From: Pedobacter nyackensis
GTDB lineage: Bacteria > Bacteroidota > Bacteroidia > Sphingobacteriales > Sphingobacteriaceae
Length of the DNA: 64,000 bases
NCBI RefSeq assembly: GCF_900176505.1
Contig: NZ_FWYB01000017.1
Location: forward strand, 1-64,000
Direction: 5' to 3'
Made by a program: the position numbers and the translations under genes
Part shown: piece after piece, positions 52,731 to 61,663 of the stretch
Numbering within the stretch: position 1 is the stretch's first letter
How the letters are laid out: each line of letters starts with the position of its first letter
Notes under the pieces: generated by a model
The model's input: only the letters and a program-made list of their open reading frames with translations
The model's database searches: none
What the model was told of the DNA's origin: nothing

Positions 52731-53056
52731 ATGAAATATGTGCAGGTTGGCAGCAAGCATTTGGCCGATGAGATGGGGGGGGGAGCTGATAGAGGGAAAG
52801 CATTTGGTTTTACCTGAAAACCTTGGGAAGAGTGGATCCTTTTTTCTGGAGGTGATGCCAGATTTTTCAATGGTATTGGCTGATATGACTTTTCATACAC
52901 CTGTTGCATTTACGAAACTCGCAAATTCAGATCATTTCTACCTGGTGTATTACGACTTTAGCGACGGGACTAGCGGCCGTTGATGAGGTGGATTATCACA
53001 TCCGTTATCCATCGAAATTTGGAGTGGGATTTACGGATATCAGCTTGCTGAAGTAG
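52731..53056 (+). pseudogene. N-terminal remnant of an AraC-family regulator with two frameshifts
   Basis: The start MKYVQVGSKHLADEM (from ATG 52731) continues as GGELIEGKHLVLPENLGKSG and ends VDEVDYHIRYPSKFGVGFTD, the cupin-like N-terminal domain of Bacteroidota AraC regulators. The first frame change falls in a run of nine G at 52775-52783, where eight would keep the frame. The second lies near 52965-52975. A stop at 53054-53056 ends the remnant with no DNA-binding domain. Two decayed paralogues or a rearranged single gene would both explain this. Confidence 0.78.
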
Positions 53057-53097
53057 TTTAAAGTTTTTATCTTTAACTATAACCTAACATCTATTTT

Positions 53098-54219
53098 ATG
53101 AAAAGTCTCTCGAAACTATCTCTGATTGTACTTTTTCTTTTTTCTTGTGTCTCTACGAAGAAATTATTTGAGAAAGGAGAGTATGACAAAGCTTTTTATG
53201 CTGCCATTGGCGACCTTAAAAAGAAGCCGACAGATGCTGAGGCTTTAAAAATCCTTCCAGATGCTTACAAAGAGGCTACTGCTAAGTATGAGCAGGATAT
53301 CCTGGTGGCCAAGAGCGGTAAAGGCAGAAAATCCGAGCAATTGGCAGGGATATACAATGGCTATTTGTCGCTGCAAAAAATGTACGATGCTATTGAAAAT
53401 TCCGGACTTAAAATCAGCGCCTTCAGTCCAAGAAATTATACTGTTGAATTGAATCAGGCGGCTTTGAATGCTGCAGAGGCACACTATAATAGGGGATTGC
53501 TGCTTTTACAGCGTAATGACCGGGTGAGTGCACGAAAGGCTTATGATAATCTGAAGCGGGCCGACAATTATATGCCGGGTTATAAAGATGTGATTGAAAA
53601 AAAACAGGAGGCTTATGATGCTGCAATTACCAATGTCCTGGTGAGTAAATTTGACCAGCGTTTTGGCTATTATAATATCAATGGCAGTTTCTTTGAACAA
53701 GACATCCTTTGGAATCTTAATAATATCGGTAATTCCAACTATTATGAGTTTTATGGGCTTAATGACAGATCTGCTGGAAACAGGCGAATTGATCAGTATA
53801 TGGAACTTTCTATGTATGATATATGGTTTAGTAATCTGGCCACCAATAATTATACTTATAATGTATCGAAAAAAATTACTGTAAAGAGTGATAAGGTGGC
53901 CGGGAGTAGCAGCACTATTACTGTTACGGCTACTATAAGGGCTACAAGAAGAGTAGTGAATTCAAGAGCTGTAATGGATTACCGCATTACCGATGCTGTC
54001 ACCAGAAAAACAATTGCTTCAGAGCGCATTCCGGCGCAATATACCTGGGAAAAGCTTACCGGTAAGTATTTTGGTGATTCAAGGGCATTGAGTGATCGGG
54101 ATTGGGCCATTGTTAATGGTTCTTTTAATAACAGTCCGGATTATAATGAACTGTATAGGGAACTCACCCGTCAGATCATGACGCAGTTTAATTTCAAAAT
54201 GCGGGATATTTACCGTTGA
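53098..54219 (+). CDS. TPR-like lipoprotein of unknown function
   Basis: A 373-residue protein with a lipoprotein signal peptide ending in LFSC (Cys17). The next 130 residues are helical and TPR-like (LFEKGEYDKAFYAAIGDLKKKPTDAEAL; also ALNAAEAHYNRGLLLL). The C-terminal 200 residues are a separate beta-rich domain (DYRITDAVTRKTIASERIPAQYTWEK). No family is recognised. It has no obvious operon partner and stands between decayed AraC remnants and a convergent hydrolase gene. Location is probably the outer membrane, periplasmic side. Confidence 0.75.
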   Translation: MKSLSKLSLIVLFLFSCVSTKKLFEKGEYDKAFYAAIGDLKKKPTDAEALKILPDAYKEATAKYEQDILVAKSGKGRKSEQLAGIYNGYLSLQKMYDAIENSGLKISAFSPRNYTVELNQAALNAAEAHYNRGLLLLQRNDRVSARKAYDNLKRADNYMPGYKDVIEKKQEAYDAAITNVLVSKFDQRFGYYNINGSFFEQDILWNLNNIGNSNYYEFYGLNDRSAGNRRIDQYMELSMYDIWFSNLATNNYTYNVSKKITVKSDKVAGSSSTITVTATIRATRRVVNSRAVMDYRITDAVTRKTIASERIPAQYTWEKLTGKYFGDSRALSDRDWAIVNGSFNNSPDYNELYRELTRQIMTQFNFKMRDIYR

Positions 54220-54289
54220 TATCAGTTGAAACCCTTTATCCAAATTGTCGAAATTAATGAGGAAGAGGGTTTAAAGATTTGTTGGAGGA

Positions 54290-54916
54290 CTAGAAATTTA
54301 ACACCAACTTTTTAGCCAGTTCTATTTCCATTTTAGTTATTGTATGAGGTCTTCCTGAATAAATCTTTACGGTAACATTAGCATTCATTTTTTTCATAAT
54401 TCCCTCGCTGACTTCAACTCTTGAAACCGGTACATGGGGATCAGGATCGCCAGTAGTGATGAGTACAGGCATTTGCTTAAAGTTGCCTTTATAATTTTGC
54501 ATATTGATCTCTTTCCCGATTAAGCCACCTGTAAATGCTACGGCTCCGCCATATCTGGCGGCGTGCCTGGTGATGTATTCCAGCGTTAAGCAAGCACCCT
54601 GAGAAAAACCTATAAAGTAGATTTGTTCCTGAGGGATACCAGCTTTTTCAATATCAGAGACCAGCCCTCTGATAAGGGATAGTGCCGAATCCAATGCGGG
54701 CTGGTTATCTTTTACAGGTGCCATAAAACTATACGGATACCAACTGTGGCTGGTAGCCTGCGGGGCAAAAAGGGCAGCTTCTTCTATTTTTAAATGGTTA
54801 TTCAGGGAGAGGATGTCTGCCGCAGACGCTCCCCTTCCGTGAATGAAAATAATGGCTCTTTTTGCTTCCGCTACCGGAACCCCCGCTGTAATGATATCTT
54901 TTTGATGTGTGTACAT
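54290..54916 (-). CDS. Phospholipase/carboxylesterase-type alpha/beta hydrolase (MhqD-like)
   Basis: A 208-residue alpha/beta hydrolase. The oxyanion strand is IIFIHGRGASAADIL, the serine nucleophile is in GFSQGACLT, the aspartate in TTGDPDPHVPVSRV and the histidine in GRPHTITKMEIE. It starts 1 bp after the dioxygenase upstream. In Bacillus subtilis the same pair, MhqD-type hydrolase with MhqO/E-type dioxygenase, belongs to the quinone-stress regulon. A role in quinone or ring-cleavage product turnover is therefore inferred, not shown. Confidence 0.85.
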   Translation of the reverse strand: MYTHQKDIITAGVPVAEAKRAIIFIHGRGASAADILSLNNHLKIEEAALFAPQATSHSWYPYSFMAPVKDNQPALDSALSLIRGLVSDIEKAGIPQEQIYFIGFSQGACLTLEYITRHAARYGGAVAFTGGLIGKEINMQNYKGNFKQMPVLITTGDPDPHVPVSRVEVSEGIMKKMNANVTVKIYSGRPHTITKMEIELAKKLVLNF

Positions 54917-54917
54917 G

Positions 54918-55853
54918 TTACGCTAATTTTGGTAAAACACCTTCTATTTCTTCTCTGATACTTTCGTATTGTGCAGGTAATTTTAAATTTTGACCAAGTT
55001 CTTCAATAGGTTCATCAATTGTAAAACCCGGATTATCGGTTGCCAATTCAAAAAGTACGCCTCCTGGTTCTCGGAAATACAAGGAATAAAAGTAATTGCG
55101 GTCTATCTTCTCAGTAATGTTCAAACCCAGTTCTACAATTTTATCTCTGAAGTACATCAATGTGGCTTCGTCTTTTACCCTGAAGGCAACATGGTGTACG
55201 GAACCTCCGGCTACATGGCCGATAGCTTCTCCCGGGGCTTCAACCAAATCAACAATAGCAGCATGTTCCACAGCATCCGTAATAAAACGTGAACGGTTTA
55301 CTTCTGTTTCTGCTAATTTATAACCAAATATATGGGTTAAAACTGCCGCAGTAGCTTCCATTTTGTTTGTGGTAATGGTAATATGATGGAAGCCATGGAT
55401 AGCATGGGTTTTATCCACTTCTTTTGTTTCCCATTGCGGTCTGGTGTCTTTTACTTTAGCCTCTGTTAATTCAAATTTCAATCCATCTGGGTCAAGAAAT
55501 GTAAGGTAACGTTCGCCAAATTTAGTTGCAGGTTTGTTATATATAATGTTGTGTTCTTCAAAACGGTTTTGCCAAAATGCTAGACTTCCAGCCGGAACGC
55601 TATAGCCTATTTCTGTAACCTGTTTGGTGCCTCTTCGACCTGCCTGAATACCTTCCCATGGGAAAAATGTTAAGATGCTCCCAGGTGTTCCTTTTTCATC
55701 CCCATAATAAAAGTGATAGGTATGTGGATCATCAAAATTTACGGTTTTTTTTATCAGTCTTAAACCCAGAATACCGGTATAAAAATCATAATTCCTTTTG
55801 GCATTACCCGCAATAGCTGTAATATGGTGTATTCCTAATATCTCGTTTTTCAT
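54918..55853 (-). CDS. Ring-cleaving dioxygenase, VOC/glyoxalase superfamily (MhqO-like)
   Basis: A 311-residue enzyme built from two VOC halves. The first starts LGIHHITAIAGNAKRNYDFY and the second HGFHHITITTNKMEATAAVL. Metal-ligand His/Glu residues recur in HHIT, VHHVAFRV and GGVLFELAT. The family opens catechol- or hydroquinone-like rings. The hydrolase gene follows with a 1-bp gap, and the pair matches the MhqO-MhqD quinone-detoxification pair of Firmicutes. The upstream gap (55854-56042) is AT-rich without other genes. Confidence 0.88.
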   Translation of the reverse strand: MKNEILGIHHITAIAGNAKRNYDFYTGILGLRLIKKTVNFDDPHTYHFYYGDEKGTPGSILTFFPWEGIQAGRRGTKQVTEIGYSVPAGSLAFWQNRFEEHNIIYNKPATKFGERYLTFLDPDGLKFELTEAKVKDTRPQWETKEVDKTHAIHGFHHITITTNKMEATAAVLTHIFGYKLAETEVNRSRFITDAVEHAAIVDLVEAPGEAIGHVAGGSVHHVAFRVKDEATLMYFRDKIVELGLNITEKIDRNYFYSLYFREPGGVLFELATDNPGFTIDEPIEELGQNLKLPAQYESIREEIEGVLPKLA

Positions 55854-56042
55854 CGTGTTTATTTTTTAATTACAACACAAAATTAAGGTTTGAATGTTTT
55901 ATAAATCTTACCATAGATTAAGAAATGCTTTGCTGAATTTGTATATTACAATTATGACTGAATTTTAATAAATGCGATTTTTAGAATAAAAGAAAACCCG
56001 TAATTTAGCGGTTCCTTATTATAGGCAGCAGAATTAGTTAAG

Positions 56043-56657
56043 ATGAAAAAGAATTTTGTATCCAATTCCCAGGAATCGATAAGAATGTTTAAGAACCCAT
56101 TGTTCGAATCATTGTCTAAAGTACCTTATTATGTACCTTTAATAGTTTATATACCAGTTATTTGTTATTTTTTCTGGGCGTCAATTCGAACTAATGGTTT
56201 TTTGATATTTTTAGCACATCTTTTTCTAGGTTTACTGATCTGGACATTTACAGAGTATGTGTTACATCGTTTTGTATTTCACTTTTATCCTTCTTCTGAA
56301 TGGGGTAAGCGCGTTCATTTTATTTTTCATGGGGTACACCACGATTATCCAAATGATGCACAAAGGTTGGTAATGCCGCCTTCTGCAAGTATACCTCTGG
56401 CTGCAGCATTTTACTTCCTTTTCATGTGGATGCTACCTGTGAATTTGTTGGATGGTTTCTTTGCCGGTTTTATACTAGGCTACCTGTTTTACGATATGAC
56501 TCATTATATGTTGCACCATGCTCAGTTTAAAAATGGGGTATGGAAAAGAATTAAACAACATCATATGTTACATCATTACGACGATTCTACCAAAGGCTAC
56601 GGAGTAACGTCTGCGTTATGGGATAAAATCTTCGGTTCTGATTTTCTAAAAAAATAA
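56043..56657 (+). CDS. Fatty acid hydroxylase/sterol desaturase family membrane enzyme
   Basis: A 204-residue membrane protein with about four hydrophobic helices. The di-iron histidine clusters are complete: HRFVFH, HGVHHDYP, MTHYMLHHAQF and QHHMLHHY. These match fatty acid 2-hydroxylases and related oxidases. Sphingobacteriaceae make sphingolipids with 2-hydroxy acyl chains, so ceramide fatty acid 2-hydroxylation is the best guess. Sterol or carotenoid substrates cannot be excluded. The gene is alone; the following gap carries the first copy of the shared 16-bp operator. Confidence 0.85.
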   Translation: MKKNFVSNSQESIRMFKNPLFESLSKVPYYVPLIVYIPVICYFFWASIRTNGFLIFLAHLFLGLLIWTFTEYVLHRFVFHFYPSSEWGKRVHFIFHGVHHDYPNDAQRLVMPPSASIPLAAAFYFLFMWMLPVNLLDGFFAGFILGYLFYDMTHYMLHHAQFKNGVWKRIKQHHMLHHYDDSTKGYGVTSALWDKIFGSDFLKK

Positions 56658-56772
56658 AACACTTTTGTGGAGATTCTTTGATCCGCATGCTTAAATCGCT
56701 GATTTGTAGTGTGGTTTTTATCGGTTGTTTTTCTAATCATTCTTTTCTGGAAACAAAAAATATGATTTAAAA

Positions 56773-56817
56773 TTTGGTTAATAGGATTACGGTTACTATC
56801 TTCGGGTACGTACACAT
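56773..56817 (+). promoter_or_regulatory. Promoter and 16-bp operator copy 1, before the sugar dehydrogenase
   Basis: TTTG (56773-56776) and TATCTTCG (56797-56804, one mismatch to TAnnTTTG) are 20 bp apart. They overlap TCGGGTACGTACACAT at 56802-56817. The same 16 bases recur at 58397-58412 before the SusC gene. GTACGTAC is palindromic with a central CG, as in LacI-family operators. Here it overlaps the -7 box, so a repressor would block transcription. Confidence 0.62.
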
Positions 56818-56828
56818 AATTCCATTAC

Positions 56829-58334
56829 ATGAAAGGAATACTACTATTTCTGGTATTGATTACAGGTGTTGCACTTACTGGTTATGTTAGTGGGGTGGAT
56901 AAAAGTGTGTCTTCTGATGATTCGGTTAGGTTAGCAACGAAAACTGTAATTTCTAATTTAAATGTAGCCTGGGAAATTACCTGGGGCCCCGACAACTGGA
57001 TTTGGTTTACTGAGCAGGGGGGGAGTTTAAGTAAGGTTAATCCCGAAACTGGTGAAAGGAAAATTCTACTCCATATTCCTGAAGTATATAGGTATCGTTC
57101 ATTGGGCCTATTAGGTATGGCGGTTCATCCTGATCCGAAGAAACCTTATGTCTTTTTGGATTATACGTATAAAAATGGTACTTCTATTTTATCCAAGCTG
57201 GTTAGATATACTTATACAGCGGATACGTTGATCAATCCTGTAATTTTATTAAATGATATTCCTGGTGCTACTGGTCATAATGGTTCACGTGTTACTATAG
57301 CTCCCGATGGGAAGGTAATGATGTCTACCGGAGATGCCGTAAAAGGTGCCAATGCGCAAAACAGCGGTTCAATAAATGGTAAAATACTTCGTATTAATAT
57401 TGATGGTACTATCCCAGCTGATAATCCTTTTCCGGGGAGTCCGGTTTGGTCACTGGGCCATCGCAATGCGCAAGGCCTGGCCTTTGGGAGGAAAGGAATA
57501 CTCTTTAGTAGCGAACATGGTGATGCCGTAGAGGATGAACTTAATGTGATTAAAAAGGGGGCTAATTACGGCTGGCCATTTGTAGAGGGCTTTTGTGATA
57601 CTGAGAAAGAACAGGCTTTCTGTAAAACAACTGAAGTCACGGTGCCTGTAAAATCCTGGACTCCTGTTATTGCTCCTGCAGGGATCGCTTATTACAATTC
57701 ATCCACTATACCCGGCTGGAGAAATAGCTTATTGTTGGTTACGCTTAAAACGCAGAGTTTAAGGGTGCTGAAACTTAATGAGGCTGGAAATGAAGTGCTT
57801 TCGGAAAAGACATATCTGGATCACGAGTTTGGCCGTTTACGTGGGGTATGTGTTTCTCCGGCTGGAGATGTATATGTTTCGACGAGTAACCGCGACTGGA
57901 ATCCAGGGGAAGGCTATCCTAAAAAAGAGGATGATCGGATTATTAAAATATTTCCGGCCAAAGCTGGTTCGACTATCGTAACACAGAAGAAAACGGTAAA
58001 GCCGGTTTTATTACCAGGCGCAGTGATTTATAACAATTATTGCACATCCTGCCATAAAAGTGATGGAAAGGGGATAGCAGGTATATTTCCACCTTTGAAA
58101 GGTACTTCACAGGTTTTGGGGGATAAAAATACATTGATACACATTATGTTGAAAGGCCTATCGGGCCCAATAACTGTTAAGGGACAGAAATACAATCAGG
58201 AAATGCCGGCTTTCAATTTTCTGAGTAATAAAGATATTTCACTTGTAGCCAGCTACATACGTACTCAATTTGGAAATAAAGCGAGTACTGTGAGTGAAGC
58301 TGAAGTATCTAAGGTAAGGGCGGCAAAGAAGTAG
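56829..58334 (+). CDS. PQQ-type sugar dehydrogenase (YliI/sGDH fold) with C-terminal cytochrome c domain
   Basis: A 501-residue exported protein. A signal peptide lies at about 1-20. A six-blade beta-propeller of the soluble glucose/sorbosone dehydrogenase type spans about 40-390, with GHNGSRVTIAPDGKVMMSTGD, LGHRNAQGLAF and SSEHGDAVEDELN. A c-type haem site CTSCH at Cys405-His409 follows, with a likely axial Met in EMPAFNF. The enzyme would oxidise an aldose or sugar alcohol in the periplasm and pass electrons through its own haem. The 16-bp operator upstream is shared with the SusC/SusD locus downstream, linking it to uptake of the same nutrient. Confidence 0.88.
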   Translation: MKGILLFLVLITGVALTGYVSGVDKSVSSDDSVRLATKTVISNLNVAWEITWGPDNWIWFTEQGGSLSKVNPETGERKILLHIPEVYRYRSLGLLGMAVHPDPKKPYVFLDYTYKNGTSILSKLVRYTYTADTLINPVILLNDIPGATGHNGSRVTIAPDGKVMMSTGDAVKGANAQNSGSINGKILRINIDGTIPADNPFPGSPVWSLGHRNAQGLAFGRKGILFSSEHGDAVEDELNVIKKGANYGWPFVEGFCDTEKEQAFCKTTEVTVPVKSWTPVIAPAGIAYYNSSTIPGWRNSLLLVTLKTQSLRVLKLNEAGNEVLSEKTYLDHEFGRLRGVCVSPAGDVYVSTSNRDWNPGEGYPKKEDDRIIKIFPAKAGSTIVTQKKTVKPVLLPGAVIYNNYCTSCHKSDGKGIAGIFPPLKGTSQVLGDKNTLIHIMLKGLSGPITVKGQKYNQEMPAFNFLSNKDISLVASYIRTQFGNKASTVSEAEVSKVRAAKK

Positions 58335-58396
58335 CAGCAGACTTTTTAATGAAACTGGTTGTTTTTACAACTCCATAAATACAATAATTACAATTC

Positions 58397-58412
58397 TCGG
58401 GTACGTACACAT
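58397..58412 (+). promoter_or_regulatory. 16-bp operator copy 2, before susC
   Basis: TCGGGTACGTACACAT, identical over 16 bases to the copy at 56802-56817, lies 66 bp before the SusC start. It is not inside a reading frame. No FecI/FecR pair is near, in line with repressor control rather than the sigma relay used at 2136-11748. Confidence 0.65.
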
Positions 58413-58478
58413 TGTTGACGAATTTATAAATTGACCAAATAAATCAATAACCAAACCAATAACCAAACCAAATGAACT

Positions 58479-61400
58479 ATGGACAGAACTTCTACTAAAC
58501 ATGTAAGGCCGATTACATTGTTTTTATTGCTAGCACTATGTTTGATGCTGCCTGTAAGCTCAAAGGCTCAGCAACTTAAAAACTTGATTGGTACAGTTAC
58601 GGATGCAGCTACTGGAGAGCCCATACCAGCTGTAACTATTAAAGTAAAGCGAACAAATGCGGTTGTTGCAACTGGTGCTAATGGCAAGTATGGGCTTAAG
58701 GTGAGCAATGCTGATGTACTAACATTTTCCTATCTGGGATACGAGGTGAAAACATTGACCGTTGGAGAAAAAACAATATTAAATGTTGCACTTAAACCAA
58801 CAATCAATTCTTTAAATGAGTTGGTAGTAATAGGTTATGGTAGCGTAAAGAAATCAGAATTGGTTGGATCTGTAGGACAGGTTAATATGCAGGATATTGC
58901 AAAAGCTCCAGTTTCATCTTTTGCTGAAGCACTCGCCGGTCGTGTTGCTGGTGTGCAGGTATCATCGGCAGATGGTCAACCTGGTTCCGGAATGGATATT
59001 GTTATCAGGGGGGCAAATTCCCTTACCCAAAGTAATACTCCATTGTATGTTATCGATGGTTTTCCGATTGAAGATGCGGATGCTGCCGCCCTAAATCCTG
59101 ATGATATTGAAACCATTAACATTTTAAAAGATGCATCTGCTACTGCAATTTATGGTTCAAGAGCTGCAAATGGTGTTATACTTATAGAAACCAAGAAGGG
59201 GAAAGTAGGGAAGCCTATAGTTTCTTTAAATAGTTCAGTCGGATTTCAGGAAGTAAGTAAACAAATGGAGTTAATGAGCCCTTATGAGTTTGTTAAGTAT
59301 CAATATGAATTTAATCCTGTTACTGCTACTGCCAGATATCTTACAGGTGGCCGAACAATTGAATCCTACAAAGACAGAGAGGCTATAGATTGGCAGGGAT
59401 TGATATTTCGTAAGTCACCTACGATGATCAATAACATAGCTTTACGTGGGGGCAATACAGCTACGAAATATGCTTTGTCAGGCTCTATTTATGATCAGAA
59501 AGGAATAATTATCAATACGGATTACAACCGTTATCAGGGACGTGTTGCAGTTGATCAAATCATCAGCAAAAAATTTAAAGCTGGCGTAATTGCAAATTAC
59601 AGTAAAATTACAACGTTTGGACAGCAGGTAGCTGATGGGAATGGAACTTCATTTACCTCTTATTTGTTAACAAGAGTATGGGGATATAGACCTGTTAGCG
59701 GGAATGTTGACGTTGATCTTGTTGAGGAGGAATCGGACGCGGATAATGTAAACCAGTTCGACATCAGGTTAAACCCAATAATTACCAGTAATAATGATTA
59801 CACGAAAAGTAAAACCGCCGATTTATTGGCAAATGGCTATATCGATTATGCGATAACCAGTAATCTAACATTGAGAGCTATGGGCTCTGTTTCGAGCAAA
59901 CAGAGAAGAAGGGATATTTTTTATAATTCTAAAACACCACAAGGCAGTCCGTTAAATATTTTAAATACTAAAGGAATTAATGGCTCCGTGTTGTTTACGG
60001 AAGGCGATACATGGTCTAACGACAATACCCTTACTTACAACAAGACCTTTAATAAGATTCATAAATTAACAGCATTAGCGGGTCTTTCTTTCCAGGGTAC
60101 AAATTCGTCTGCTTATGGCTATTATGCACAAGGACTTCCCAATGAGCAGCTTGGTCTTTCTGGCCTGGACGAAGGAATCCCTTATTTAGGAGTCGCTTCA
60201 GAAAGTAATAACACCATGGTATCTGCCTTTGGAAGGGTGTCTTATGGTTATAAATCAAAGTATTTGGTAGAAGGTACTTTGAGGGCTGATGCTTCCAGTA
60301 AATTTGCTGCCGGGCATAAATGGGGATATTTTCCTTCGGCTTCTTTTGCCTGGAATATGCATCTGGAAAATTTCATGAAGGAACTTACAGTAGTTTCTAA
60401 TTCTAAACTTAGATTAAGTTATGGAAGTAGTGGGAATAACAGGGTAGGAGATTTTGATTATTTTTCACGACTAGCATTCCCCTTGGGTAGCTCTTATTCC
60501 TTTAATAATGGACAACCATCCCAAGCTGTTATTTTAAGTACCCCCGGAAATTTGGACTTGAAGTGGGAAACTACAAAGCAGTTAAACGTTGGATATGATT
60601 TAGGCTTATTTAAAAATAGGATTGAATTTACTGTTGATCTGTATAAAAAAATCACAAGCGATCTACTATTACTGGCAGATCTACCCGCTACGAGTGGATT
60701 TATCAAAGCTCCGAAAAATATAGGTAAAATACAGAATCAGGGTATTGAATTTGGCTTAAACACAATTAATATTAAGAATAAGTCTTTTTCCTGGACCAGT
60801 AATTTTAACATAAGTTTTAATCAGAATAAAATTTTAGAATTGGTTGAGAATCAGGATTATTTGCCGGCAGTCGCAACCTTTGAAAGTCAGTACAATAGTG
60901 CGCCGCTATACATCGCCAGAATTGGACAACCTGCGGGCATGATGTATGGATACCTCTTTGATGGCATTTATCAGTATTCAGATTTTGAAAATCCGGCACC
61001 GGGTAGGTATGTGCTTAAAAGCAATGTTTCTACGAATGGAAACCTGGCAAATGTGATCCAACCAGGTGATATTAAATATAAGGATTTGAACGGCGATGGA
61101 GGCATCGATGGCTATGATATGGCAGTTATTGGCCGTGGACAACCGATACATACCGGAGGTTTTTCTAATAATTTTTCCTATATGAATTTTGACCTGAACT
61201 TGTTTTTTCAATGGTCTTATGGAAATCAAATATACAATGCCAATAGATTGATGTTTGAAGGGAATGGTAATGTACGGACAGATCTAAATCAATTTGCCAG
61301 TTATGTAAATCGTTGGAGTCCGGAAAATCAAACAAATGAAAATTTTAGAGCTAATGGACAGGGACCAATCGGATTGCATTCATCTCGAGTGGTTGAAGAT

Positions 61401-61643
61401 GGATCCTATTTAAGACTGAAAACTTTTTCTTTAGCTTATAATATCCCTCCTAAGTTTTTGAAAATGTTTTATTTAACAAGGCTGCGTTTTAATGTTTCGG
61501 CCCAGAATCTATTAACCTTCACAAAGTACTCTGGAATGGATCCTGAAGTATCGGTGCGTAACAATGTACAAACTCCTGGATTTGATTTTTCGGGATACCC
61601 AAGAGCCAAAACAATCGTCTTTGGTTTAAATGCTACTTTTTAA
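58479..61643 (+). CDS. SusC/RagA-type TonB-linked outer-membrane receptor (no STN domain)
   Basis: A 1054-residue receptor with signal peptide (about 1-31), a carboxypeptidase-regulatory-like domain (about 37-110, IGTVTDAATGEPIPAVTIK), a TonB box (SLNELVVIGYGSVKKSE), a plug (about 120-240) and a beta-barrel to the terminal aromatic Phe. It lacks the STN domain of the first SusC in the window, consistent with the absence of sigma/anti-sigma genes. A SusD gene follows 20 bp later. Upstream is the 16-bp motif shared with the sugar dehydrogenase, so the imported ligand may be a substrate of that enzyme. Confidence 0.93.
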   Translation: MDRTSTKHVRPITLFLLLALCLMLPVSSKAQQLKNLIGTVTDAATGEPIPAVTIKVKRTNAVVATGANGKYGLKVSNADVLTFSYLGYEVKTLTVGEKTILNVALKPTINSLNELVVIGYGSVKKSELVGSVGQVNMQDIAKAPVSSFAEALAGRVAGVQVSSADGQPGSGMDIVIRGANSLTQSNTPLYVIDGFPIEDADAAALNPDDIETINILKDASATAIYGSRAANGVILIETKKGKVGKPIVSLNSSVGFQEVSKQMELMSPYEFVKYQYEFNPVTATARYLTGGRTIESYKDREAIDWQGLIFRKSPTMINNIALRGGNTATKYALSGSIYDQKGIIINTDYNRYQGRVAVDQIISKKFKAGVIANYSKITTFGQQVADGNGTSFTSYLLTRVWGYRPVSGNVDVDLVEEESDADNVNQFDIRLNPIITSNNDYTKSKTADLLANGYIDYAITSNLTLRAMGSVSSKQRRRDIFYNSKTPQGSPLNILNTKGINGSVLFTEGDTWSNDNTLTYNKTFNKIHKLTALAGLSFQGTNSSAYGYYAQGLPNEQLGLSGLDEGIPYLGVASESNNTMVSAFGRVSYGYKSKYLVEGTLRADASSKFAAGHKWGYFPSASFAWNMHLENFMKELTVVSNSKLRLSYGSSGNNRVGDFDYFSRLAFPLGSSYSFNNGQPSQAVILSTPGNLDLKWETTKQLNVGYDLGLFKNRIEFTVDLYKKITSDLLLLADLPATSGFIKAPKNIGKIQNQGIEFGLNTINIKNKSFSWTSNFNISFNQNKILELVENQDYLPAVATFESQYNSAPLYIARIGQPAGMMYGYLFDGIYQYSDFENPAPGRYVLKSNVSTNGNLANVIQPGDIKYKDLNGDGGIDGYDMAVIGRGQPIHTGGFSNNFSYMNFDLNLFFQWSYGNQIYNANRLMFEGNGNVRTDLNQFASYVNRWSPENQTNENFRANGQGPIGLHSSRVVEDGSYLRLKTFSLAYNIPPKFLKMFYLTRLRFNVSAQNLLTFTKYSGMDPEVSVRNNVQTPGFDFSGYPRAKTIVFGLNATF

Positions 61644-61663
61644 TAATTGTAATACTCATAGAT

